From the NCBI GenBank assembly GCA_031286095.1, contig JAITUY010000234.1, positions 1 through 33,050 on the forward strand: DNA of 33,050 nt, read 5' to 3'. The notes beneath the pieces were generated by a model. It searched no databases. It was not told the origin of the DNA and worked only from the letters and a program-made list of their open reading frames with translations. Both the position numbers and the translations under genes were made by a program. Below, piece after piece: positions 26,384 through 33,050 of this stretch. The stretch is from Treponema sp. (GTDB lineage: Bacteria; Spirochaetota; Spirochaetia; Treponematales; Breznakiellaceae). Every line of letters begins with the position of its first letter. Positions within the stretch are counted from its first letter, which is position 1.

Positions 26384-26804
26384 AAGAGGGTTTAACCCGT
26401 TGCAGAGAATGGCGTCTCACAGGAAGGCTCTGCACAGGAATATGCTGACAAGCCTGTTCAGGCAGGAGCGGATCAGGACGACCAAGGCGAAAGCGCTGGA
26501 AGTCCGTAGAACTGCGGAAAAGATGATAACCCGCGCCAAGGAAGACACTGTTCATAACCGCAGGATTGTTTCCAGCCGTCTTTTTGACGAGGGGATTGTT
26601 GTAAAACTTTTTACAAATATCGCACCGCGCATGAAGGAAAGAAACGGCGGTTATACCCGTATTTTAAAGCTCGGCGAACGCAAGGGAGATGCCGCGGAAT
26701 TGGTTGTTCTTGAACTTGTAGACTATAAACTTGATACAGAGGGAAGCGCCAAGAAAACCAAGAAGAAAGAAGAAAAGTCCAAGGGCGAGGATAAGGGGAA
26801 ATAG
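26373..26804 (+). CDS. rplQ: 50S ribosomal protein L17
   Basis: 143 residues. [24 protein letters not shown] opens it (an insertion-like FNPLQRM in place of the common KLNR). A Lys/Glu-rich tail of about 20 residues follows the core, which ends [17 protein letters not shown]. It starts inside rpoA. Confidence 0.97.
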   Translation: MKHKRGFNPLQRMASHRKALHRNMLTSLFRQERIRTTKAKALEVRRTAEKMITRAKEDTVHNRRIVSSRLFDEGIVVKLFTNIAPRMKERNGGYTRILKLGERKGDAAELVVLELVDYKLDTEGSAKKTKKKEEKSKGEDKGK

Positions 26805-27113
26805 ATGTCAAAACCGCATAGAGGCAGTAGTCTTAGGGAATTATTTAAACATGGGCGCGGCGAGTGTCCCGTCTGCAACAGGAAAAATATAAAAGTTTTA
26901 TATGAACAGGAAAAAGACGGGCAGAAGTTCAAGATATGCAAGACATGCAAGGCGGCGATTAAGAATGGCACAAAAAGCCTTCCTGCCGTAACGCAGAAAG
27001 CTCCGTCTTCCGAAGAAGAGCCGAAAGAAAAACCGGCGGATGAAGTTTCTTCGGGAGAAACAGCCAGTGGGGCAACTTCTGACTCAGCAGTTTCCGGTTC
27101 AGCCGCTGAATAG
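26805..27113 (+). CDS. Small zinc-ribbon-like protein of unknown function
   Basis: 102 residues, starting on the base after the rplQ stop, so translationally coupled to the alpha operon. Residues 1-55 are basic with two CxxC pairs (ECPVCNRKNIKVLYE ... FKICKTCKAAIKNG), the spacing of a small zinc ribbon. From about 60 to the end it is a low-complexity Ser/Glu/Ala/Pro tail. I do not recognise a family. The position suggests a role in the ribosome or transcription, but that is inference. No clear terminator follows before the convergent gene at 27126. Confidence 0.65.
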   Translation: MSKPHRGSSLRELFKHGRGECPVCNRKNIKVLYEQEKDGQKFKICKTCKAAIKNGTKSLPAVTQKAPSSEEEPKEKPADEVSSGETASGATSDSAVSGSAAE

Positions 27114-27125
27114 AAAAACTTCCGG

Positions 27126-28250
27126 TTAAAAGGGATTGTGCATAAAAATTTTGGTTTCCATCCGCTTCAGAACGGAATAAAAGTAATTCATTGTAAGGTC
27201 TTTGTTTTTTAAAGCGTGGTTTTTCAATATTTCTTCGCTGTATGAAAATAAAGGGTAGACTTTCGTATTTATAAAACCGCGGTCAAAATGGCATATAACA
27301 GGTATCATTCCGTAATCGGAAATGGACAATTCTGCGGTTTCGGGCGCTGAATTTTGTTTTGTAAAAGTTACAGCCATCATTCCGCCTATTATTCTTTCAT
27401 TTTCCCTCTGGTTGGAGACGAAGTTTCCTAAAGAATAGAAGCACAATGTTTTTCTCCCGTCTTCAAGGGTGATAGTCTGCGCCTTCTGTAACACATGCGG
27501 GTGATGTCCTATGATTACGTCCACATTATGCTCCGCAAGAAACATGGCAAGGTCTGTTTGGGCTTTTCCTGGTTCAGTCTCGTATTCGTCGCCCCAGTGC
27601 ATGGAGACAATTAAAAAATCGCATAACGGGCGTAAAGCATCAATTTCCTTCTCCATAATGTTTCTGTTGATCAGCGAAACAAGGCTTGGATTGTCAGATG
27701 GAAGCATGTTGCCGTTAAGTCCGTATGTGTAGGATAAAAAACCAAGGCTTATGTTGTTTTTTGTTATTATACGCGCGCTTTCCCCTGCCTTGCGTGCGCC
27801 GATTACGGTTACTTCCTTTATCGTGTCCCATAGATCAAGCGTAGCGTAAAGGCCTGCCTTCCCCATATCCATTGAGTGGTTATTCGCCTGATTTACGATG
27901 TCAAAACCCGTGTCCGCAAGAGTTTTAGCGAGGGACTGGGGCGAATTGAAAGCGGGGTATCCAGAATAGCCGAAACTTGCGCCCGCCATAACAGTTTCCT
28001 GATTTACAAAGGCAAGATCGGCCTTGTCCACAATGGTTTTTATTTCTGAATAAATAGGCGTAAAATCATAGACGCCGTCTTTCAGCGAGGAATTAATTAT
28101 TGTTTCGTGAAATAAATTATCGCCTGTAGCGATGAAGGTAAGGGTGTTAATTGTTTTAAGGTTTTCATTTTTGTCTTTTACGGCATCGGGTTCGGAACGG
28201 CATGAGAAAAATAAAAAAATTACCGTTATAACTAAAAACCTGTTTTTCAT
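27126..28250 (-). CDS. CapA/PgsA-family lipoprotein, metallophosphatase fold
   Basis: 374 residues. A signal peptide ends in LFFSC with the lipid-attached Cys at 17. The rest is a poly-gamma-glutamate-synthesis CapA-like domain. FIATGDNLFHE, NQETV, NQANNHSMDMG and GHHPHVLQ carry the Asp, Asn and His residues that bind metals in this fold, followed by YSLGNFV. Relatives occur in capsule loci, but many in lipoprotein form are of unknown substrate. It overlaps prmC by four nt, so it is the last gene of prfA-prmC-capA. Confidence 0.85.
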   Translation of the reverse strand: MKNRFLVITVIFLFFSCRSEPDAVKDKNENLKTINTLTFIATGDNLFHETIINSSLKDGVYDFTPIYSEIKTIVDKADLAFVNQETVMAGASFGYSGYPAFNSPQSLAKTLADTGFDIVNQANNHSMDMGKAGLYATLDLWDTIKEVTVIGARKAGESARIITKNNISLGFLSYTYGLNGNMLPSDNPSLVSLINRNIMEKEIDALRPLCDFLIVSMHWGDEYETEPGKAQTDLAMFLAEHNVDVIIGHHPHVLQKAQTITLEDGRKTLCFYSLGNFVSNQRENERIIGGMMAVTFTKQNSAPETAELSISDYGMIPVICHFDRGFINTKVYPLFSYSEEILKNHALKNKDLTMNYFYSVLKRMETKIFMHNPF

Positions 28251-29107
28251 ATACGCTCTTGATACGCGCCGCCGATTACCCTTTCGCGTCCCGATAAGTC
28301 CTTGTATGATTTTACACCGGCAAATCCTTTTCTTTCAAGTAAAATCGCGATGTCTTTCATCTGGCGCGGATCGGCTTCCATTAATAACGTTCCGTTTTCC
28401 TGCAAGTATTTTGGCGCGTCTTCGATTATCCGCTTTATAATTTCCAGTCCCGTATGCCCGCCGTCCAGCGCGAGTCGCGGTTCATTTTGCACTTCCGCCG
28501 GGAGCGTCCCTATTTCGCCTGTGGGGATATACGGCGGATTGCTGACAATTACGGAAAACTGCATGGCATGTAACTCTGAGTAAAGATCGCTTTTAAGAAA
28601 TTGAATGGAGTTTGCGGGCAAAAGACAGTTCGCGTTTGTTTTCGCGGTTTCAAGAGCCTGATCGCAAATGTCCGACGCCCACACTTCCGTCTTTGGCATT
28701 TCGTTTTTTATTGAAACGGCGATTGCCCCTGATCCTGTGCAAAGATCGAGAATGCGGACTGAACCTGCGGTTTCTTCTTTGCTGATTATTTCTACCGCTG
28801 TTTCGACAAGCGTCTCGGTTTCGGGGCGCGGAACAAGGACAGATTTATTTACCAGAAATTCCAGATTTCTGAATTCTTTTTTACCAAGTAAGTAAGCCGT
28901 ACATTCGCCGTTCAGTCTTCTTTGAATAAGAGCGCAAAATGCGGAAAGTGCGCCGTCCGAAAGCGTGTCCGTCCCTCTTGCGTACAGCGTAGTGCGCGTG
29001 GTGTTTAACACATCCGCAAGTAAAAGAGATGCGTCAAGCGGCGATGATTCAATGCCGGCTGACTTTAGTTCGGCTACGGCGCTGGACAACGCATTGCGGA
29101 TATTCAT
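28247..29107 (-). CDS. prmC: Release-factor glutamine methyltransferase
   Basis: 286 residues. It methylates the Gln of the GGQ loop in RF1 and RF2 using S-adenosylmethionine. The SAM site is DLCTGSGA (121-128), the substrate Gln pocket NPPYI (190-194), and LVPRPETE (near 91) is a family mark. It starts eight nt after prfA, its own substrate's gene, the common pairing. Confidence 0.95.
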   Translation of the reverse strand: MNIRNALSSAVAELKSAGIESSPLDASLLLADVLNTTRTTLYARGTDTLSDGALSAFCALIQRRLNGECTAYLLGKKEFRNLEFLVNKSVLVPRPETETLVETAVEIISKEETAGSVRILDLCTGSGAIAVSIKNEMPKTEVWASDICDQALETAKTNANCLLPANSIQFLKSDLYSELHAMQFSVIVSNPPYIPTGEIGTLPAEVQNEPRLALDGGHTGLEIIKRIIEDAPKYLQENGTLLMEADPRQMKDIAILLERKGFAGVKSYKDLSGRERVIGGAYQERI

Positions 29108-29115
29108 ATTGCCCG

Positions 29116-30213
29116 TTAGGAAGCGGCGGCTGATGCGGCGTTAGATGCGCCGTCCGATTGCAGTAGTTCCTCTTTTGCGGAAAGTTTTAAGGCGTCAAAG
29201 AGTTCAGCCGTGTCGCCCTGCATAATAAGATCTAGTTTGTAAAGAGTAAGGTTGATACGGTGATCGGTTAAACGGTTCTGCGGAAAATTGTATGTTCTTA
29301 TCCTTTGAGAACGGTCGCCTGATCCGACCTGCGTCTTTCTGGCTTCGGCCCTTTGCGCCGCGGCCTTCGCTTCTTCCATCTCGTAAATACGCGCCCTTAA
29401 TATGCGCATGGCCTTTGCCTTGTTTTTTATCTGGCTCTTTTCGTCCTGACAATGAACGGTAACGCCAGTGGGTATATGCGTTATGCGCACAGCAGAATCC
29501 GTAGTGTTGACGCACTGACCTCCAGGTCCTCCGGCGCGCATTACATCTATGCGTAAATCTTCCTGCCTGATGTCAATTTCGGTTTCGTCCGCTTCAGGCA
29601 AAACGGCGACAGTTACAGCCGAAGTGTGAATCCTCCCCGATGCTTCAGTAGCGGGAACCCTCTGCACCCTGTGGACTCCCGATTCATAACGCATATTTTC
29701 GTACACATTGTTTCCGGTAATGGAAAACACAATTTCCTTAATGCCACCAAGTTCCGTATCGTTGGAATTCATAATCTCAAATTTCCAGCCCTTTGATTCG
29801 GCAAAACGCGAGTACATTCTATATAGATCGGCGGCAAAAAGCGCCGCCTCTTCGCCTCCTGTTCCAGCCCTTATTTCCATAATGATATTTTTTTCGTCCA
29901 GAGGGTCTTTTGGGATTAAAAGGAATTTTAACTTGTCCCTGTTGCCGGTAAGCCTTGTTTCGAGTTCTTTAAGTTCTTCGCGCGCAAGCTCCCTTATTTC
30001 CTGATCTTTTTCTTCCTGAATGAGTGTTTTTGCCCCGTCAACCTGTTTTTCCAGCTCTTCGATATTTGCCTGAATTCCGGCAATTTCAGCAAGGCGCGAG
30101 TGTTCCTTCATGGTTTCACGGTAGCGGTTTTGATCCTTTACCAGTTGGGGGTCTTGGATCAAAAGGTTTAATTCTTCGTATCGTTTCAGAAGGGAATTCA
30201 GACGCTCGTTCAT
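29116..30213 (-). CDS. prfA: Peptide chain release factor 1
   Basis: 365 residues. It ends translation at UAA and UAG. The tripeptide that reads the stop codon is PAT (187-189), which marks RF1 rather than RF2. The catalytic GGQ is at 231-233, in [16 protein letters not shown]; Cys follows where His or Ser is usual. The start ATG lies six nt after a -10 box, with no Shine-Dalgarno, so it is probably leaderless. A short Ala/Ser tail ends it. Confidence 0.97.
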   Translation of the reverse strand: MNERLNSLLKRYEELNLLIQDPQLVKDQNRYRETMKEHSRLAEIAGIQANIEELEKQVDGAKTLIQEEKDQEIRELAREELKELETRLTGNRDKLKFLLIPKDPLDEKNIIMEIRAGTGGEEAALFAADLYRMYSRFAESKGWKFEIMNSNDTELGGIKEIVFSITGNNVYENMRYESGVHRVQRVPATEASGRIHTSAVTVAVLPEADETEIDIRQEDLRIDVMRAGGPGGQCVNTTDSAVRITHIPTGVTVHCQDEKSQIKNKAKAMRILRARIYEMEEAKAAAQRAEARKTQVGSGDRSQRIRTYNFPQNRLTDHRINLTLYKLDLIMQGDTAELFDALKLSAKEELLQSDGASNAASAAAS

Positions 30214-30219
30214 TTGTTT

Positions 30220-30248
30220 AATATAGCAATTTTGAAGGGTATTAACAA
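30220..30248 (-). promoter_or_regulatory. Predicted prfA promoter (leaderless)
   Basis: On the minus strand TTGTTA (30248-30243) and TATATT (30225-30220) are spaced by 17 nt. The ATG follows after six nt, the same geometry as metG. Confidence 0.55.
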
Positions 30249-30281
30249 GGCACGAGCGTTGGATGTATCCAAAAAGAATAC

Positions 30282-30424
30282 TTTACCACAAACTTCACGA
30301 ATAAATACGAACAGAAGAAATATATCTTACAAATTAACGAAATATAACGCGGATAACGATAAGACATCAACTAAAAATTTGCGAGCATACCGAAGGTACG
30401 CGGTTCGTGTTGGTTCGTGGTAAA
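30282..30424. repeat. MITE-like intergenic repeat, copy 2
   Basis: A 143-bp element with near-20-bp inverted ends: TTTACCACAAAC... (30282-30301) and its imperfect complement at 30404-30424. It carries the core TACCGAAGGTACGCGGTT (30388-30405), shared with 6048-6126. The word TTGCCGAACAAGTCC follows about 90 nt later. It lies in the divergent gap between prfA and 30571; I see no gene in 30214-30570. Confidence 0.6.
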
Positions 30425-30532
30425 AAAATCTTGCTTTTTGGATACCTTAAACTTCTGCTAATAATGCGGTTTTGCAAGGCTTTAGCCTGAAAAAAAGCAG
30501 GATTACACTATGTGGTTGCCGAACAAGTCCGC

Positions 30533-30561
30533 TTCATTATTATTAATTTTTATGGTATAAT
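30533..30561 (+). promoter_or_regulatory. Possible promoter of the 30571 operon
   Basis: TATAAT (30556-30561) is a perfect -10, with TTCATT (30533-30538) 17 nt upstream as a poor -35. Transcription should start about 2-3 nt before the ATG at 30571, which has no Shine-Dalgarno. Confidence 0.45.
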
Positions 30562-30570
30562 TTATGCGGG

Positions 30571-30963
30571 ATGGGGTTTATAGAAAAAATTATCCGTTTT
30601 TTTCAGGACGGGTTTAAAAATTTAACCGTCGAAAAGAAGAGGCAGGTAGTCCTTGTCTGTACGGCGGTTTTTGTATCTATTTTAATTTTATCCGTGCTTA
30701 TGTCGTTTAAGCGGCCGGAAAAAGAAGAACGGCTTGACGATCAATCCGGTCTGAGTTTACAGGTTCCGATCCCCCCTGATGAGATTTTTCTGCCCGAAGA
30801 GCCTGATTTTGTTCCCGGCGTTATTTTAGAACGGGAGCGGCGGACGGAGTGGACAGAGCAGGATGCTTTGGAATATTGGCGGGACCCGTTAAAGGAAGGC
30901 GAAGAACAATGGCGGGAAAAGATAGAAACAGAAATTGATAAATATTTGGAGCGTGTTCCATGA
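30571..30963 (+). CDS. Small single-pass membrane protein, unknown function
   Basis: 130 residues. A short basic cytoplasmic N-terminus, one membrane helix (about residues 25-44, rich in V, L, I), then an acidic, Pro- and Glu-rich outside part with EEPDFVPG and WTEQDALEYWRDP. I do not recognise a family. It overlaps the lipoprotein gene by four nt and shares its polarity, so the two probably act together at the cell envelope. Confidence 0.7.
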   Translation: MGFIEKIIRFFQDGFKNLTVEKKRQVVLVCTAVFVSILILSVLMSFKRPEKEERLDDQSGLSLQVPIPPDEIFLPEEPDFVPGVILERERRTEWTEQDALEYWRDPLKEGEEQWREKIETEIDKYLERVP

Positions 30964-32492
30964 AAAAATTTTATTCGTTGTTTTTATTGTTGATATTAAT
31001 TGTCCTTTCCTGTAAAGGAACGCCAAAACCCGATGAAAAAGACAGCGATCCCGGTTTATCGCAGTTAGATTTAACGGCGGAAGAAGATCAAGACGGAGAT
31101 GCGGAGATTTATGAAGAAGGTGCGATTGCGCAGGATGAAACAACGGACGGTTCTGATAATGCGGAAAGTGTTTCAGCGGTAATGGATGAGCTTCAGGCGG
31201 ATGCTACGGTTGAAGAACAACCGTTAATTGAAGAAACATCGTTAGTTGAAGGAGAAAAGCCGCAGACCGCTCCGCTTTCACCGCCTCTGCCTGTTTCGCC
31301 GCCCCCGCCAAGAGTTACGGCGGTCCCTCCTCCTAAAGTACCTGTGGAGGAAACTCCAGCCGTAACGGAACCTGAAACTGAACAGCCCGCTCAAGAAGAA
31401 AGCGCGCCTGAACAGAAACCCCCTTCGCGCAGTCAGCCGTGGATTGCGCCGCCGCCCGCTGTTTCTGCGGTGAAAGATGACGCGCCTATTCCGAATCAGC
31501 GCGTGCTGGTTCCGCAAAAACCGGAAAAAGATGAAGAAATTGTTTTTTCCCGGACGGTGCGCGCTACCGCCGGACAGATTGTGGAAATCCCGTTCCGCGG
31601 AACAGGGTGGGTGTATCTGGGGGAATTAGCTTCCCGCAGGGGTATTGTATACAATTCGCGCCGTCTTGATCCTGAGGGACAGAGCTTTATTTTTACGGCG
31701 GAAACGGCTGGAACTTACGCGCTAAAATTTTACAGGCAGGATTTTATAAGGGATTACATTTTAAATGATTATGTTCAGGTTATTGTGGGCGAGCCGCCTA
31801 ATGCCGGCGGCGCTGGGTGGTTTAATCCTCCAGTTGACCGCGGCAGGGTAACAGCGGAACCGCGCTGGCCGTCCGCGCCTGACGAGTCGGCGATTTTAAG
31901 AGGAGGTCAGGCGGGTGCAAATTCTTCCGCTGAAAAGAAAAATGGTTCTTCGCAGTCGTCCGCTAACGCGCAGGGGGCAAGTAACGCGCCGTCAACAGCG
32001 TCTGTAGTTGTGATTGTACCGCCTGTACAGGGGACGGGAATTGCGCCATCAGTAGAGGAGACAGTAATAACGCCGCAAGCGATGCCTCAGACACAGCCGC
32101 AAACGGCATCTCAGGCGCAACAGCAGACTGCAACCCCTCAGACGGGTACGCCGGAGATACCGCAGAGTGGAACAGAGATGCCTTCCGTTGAAAAACAGGA
32201 GAAACTTCCGCCGGAAGAAATATTGAAAAAAGCTCAAGACTCTTTTAATGAGGGAAATACGTCCGCGGCAATAGCGTTACTTGATCAGTATACGGAGTAT
32301 TATCCTAACGGGAGCGATGAACTGTATTGGCTGTACGGTCAGTTTTACGAGGCCAATACGCCTAACCGCAATATTCTGCTTTCGCTGGATTATTACCGCC
32401 GTCTTATAAACGAATACCCGCAAAGCAGGCGTTACAACGACGCGCGCAGAAGAACCGCCTATCTGGAAAGGTTTTACGTCAACATACAATGA
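30960..32492 (+). CDS. Pro-rich TPR lipoprotein, unknown function
   Basis: 510 residues. The signal peptide ends in IVLSC (Cys18). Then comes an acidic stretch to ~95 and a Pro/Glu/Ala-rich tether (98-190). Residues 195-278 look like a beta-rich domain (FSRTVRATAGQIVEIPF, GTYALKFYRQD). A second low-complexity Gln/Ser/Thr linker (300-405) follows. The C-terminus (416-510) has a TPR-like segment (EEILKKAQDSFNEGNTSAAIALL, LSLDYYRRLINEYPQSRRYNDAR) of the kind found in BamD/YbgF-like envelope proteins. It could be a periplasmic or outer-membrane scaffold; no precise family assigned. Confidence 0.75.
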   Translation: MKKFYSLFLLLILIVLSCKGTPKPDEKDSDPGLSQLDLTAEEDQDGDAEIYEEGAIAQDETTDGSDNAESVSAVMDELQADATVEEQPLIEETSLVEGEKPQTAPLSPPLPVSPPPPRVTAVPPPKVPVEETPAVTEPETEQPAQEESAPEQKPPSRSQPWIAPPPAVSAVKDDAPIPNQRVLVPQKPEKDEEIVFSRTVRATAGQIVEIPFRGTGWVYLGELASRRGIVYNSRRLDPEGQSFIFTAETAGTYALKFYRQDFIRDYILNDYVQVIVGEPPNAGGAGWFNPPVDRGRVTAEPRWPSAPDESAILRGGQAGANSSAEKKNGSSQSSANAQGASNAPSTASVVVIVPPVQGTGIAPSVEETVITPQAMPQTQPQTASQAQQQTATPQTGTPEIPQSGTEMPSVEKQEKLPPEEILKKAQDSFNEGNTSAAIALLDQYTEYYPNGSDELYWLYGQFYEANTPNRNILLSLDYYRRLINEYPQSRRYNDARRRTAYLERFYVNIQ

Positions 32493-32899
32493 ATATAAAA
32501 ACGCTTTTTGACAAAGTATTTTTAAAGTTTCTTATTGTAGGGATTATAAATACCCTTGTAGGTTCGGTGATAATGTTTGTACTGTACAACGCTGTCCATA
32601 TGAGTTACTGGTTTTCGTCTGGCTGTAATTATTTTCTTTCCAGTATATTAAGTTTCTTTTTAAATAAATATTTTACTTTTACTGTAAAACGCTGGTCGGT
32701 ATTTATGATTATATCTTTTATTGTTACGATAGTTGTTTCCTATTATGTCCCCTTTTGGATTGCAAAACACGCCGTAAATTATTTTTTACAAAACTGTACG
32801 GAAAAATTCAGAGGAAATATAGCTTTAATAGCGGGAACATGTCTGGCCTCCGCCGTAAGTTATTTTGGACAGAGGTTTGTGGTGTTTAGAAAAAAATAA
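32489..32899 (+). CDS. GtrA-family membrane protein
   Basis: 136 residues, about four membrane helices. FLKFLIVGIINTLVGSVI near the start and SFFLNKYFTFTV in the middle are GtrA marks (the second after a helix). GtrA proteins are thought to help flip lipid-linked sugars or teichoic acid precursors; here no glycosyltransferase gene is visible. It overlaps the TPR lipoprotein by four nt and ends the operon. Confidence 0.82.
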   Translation: MNIKTLFDKVFLKFLIVGIINTLVGSVIMFVLYNAVHMSYWFSSGCNYFLSSILSFFLNKYFTFTVKRWSVFMIISFIVTIVVSYYVPFWIAKHAVNYFLQNCTEKFRGNIALIAGTCLASAVSYFGQRFVVFRKK

Positions 32900-32953
32900 A
32901 TTATGCGAAATGAGGGCTTGGAATATATTAAAATAGACTTGTTTAATAACCAT

Positions 32954-33004
32954 TTAAGGATGGCGATCATAGTTTATAATACCACAAATTAATTTCATCC
33001 TTAA
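32954..33004. repeat. Perfect 9-bp inverted repeat near window end
   Basis: TTAAGGATG (32954-32962) and CATCCTTAA (32996-33004) flank 33 nt. The inner part has TATAATACCACAAA, resembling the start of the repeat copies at 6048 and 30282. It may be a partial third copy or an operator. No gene seen in 32900-33050. Confidence 0.35.
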
Positions 33005-33050
33005 CGAATGCCGGTTGAAACAATGATTACGGTAAGGGTATGACATACAT

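Noticed and set aside
27114-27125. Bidirectional terminator between the zinc-ribbon ORF and the CapA gene
   Set aside because: Only a direct repeat of TTCCGGTT and a short TTCAG/CTGAA stem are seen, without a T run on either strand.

Overview
The window looks like a spirochaete chromosome, most likely Treponema and possibly the termite-gut branch. This rests on the uninterrupted tuf-S10-spc-alpha ribosomal order, spirochaete-style lipoprotein signal peptides (Cys after short S/G/A sequences), an FGE/SUMF1-fold lipoprotein, a FemAB-type ligase, and the family resemblance of the proteins. The genus is an inference; no database was searched.

Layout. 1-1500: a FGE-fold lipoprotein gene flanked by hairpin-rich DNA. 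1499-5975: metG, a FemAB-family gene and a branched-chain aminotransferase gene (ilvE). 5976-6810: a repeat-bearing intergenic stretch, tRNA-Ala(CGC), an intrinsic terminator and tRNA-Phe(GAA). 6818-10055 (minus strand): a large single-chain restriction-modification enzyme of the type ISP/IIG kind. Its reading frame is broken by a run of 13 C, counted on the coding strand, six codons after the start. 10056-10715: structured, repeat-like DNA and the rpsL promoter. 10716-27113: rpsL, rpsG, tuf, then the S10, spc and alpha operons through rplQ, followed by a small zinc-ribbon ORF. 27126-30213 (minus strand): prfA, prmC and a CapA-like lipoprotein gene. 30571-32899: a three-gene operon (small membrane protein, Pro-rich TPR lipoprotein, GtrA-like membrane protein).

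How the genes work together. Most of the window is the translation core: about 27 ribosomal proteins, EF-Tu, SecY, the RNA polymerase alpha subunit, MetRS, release factor 1 with its methylase, and two tRNAs. The ribosomal genes are nearly always coupled, with overlaps of 1 to 11 nt or very short gaps. The accessory part is the restriction-modification gene beside tRNA-Phe, plus several short inverted-repeat elements in the gaps.

The most notable points are: (1) a slippery poly-C tract that should switch the restriction-modification gene on and off; (2) a duplicated ~69-nt structured element directly before both rpmD and rpsM; (3) predicted leaderless transcripts for metG and prfA; (4) MITE-like dispersed repeats; (5) competing RNA pairings in the tuf-rpsJ gap that could hide the rpsJ ribosome-binding site.
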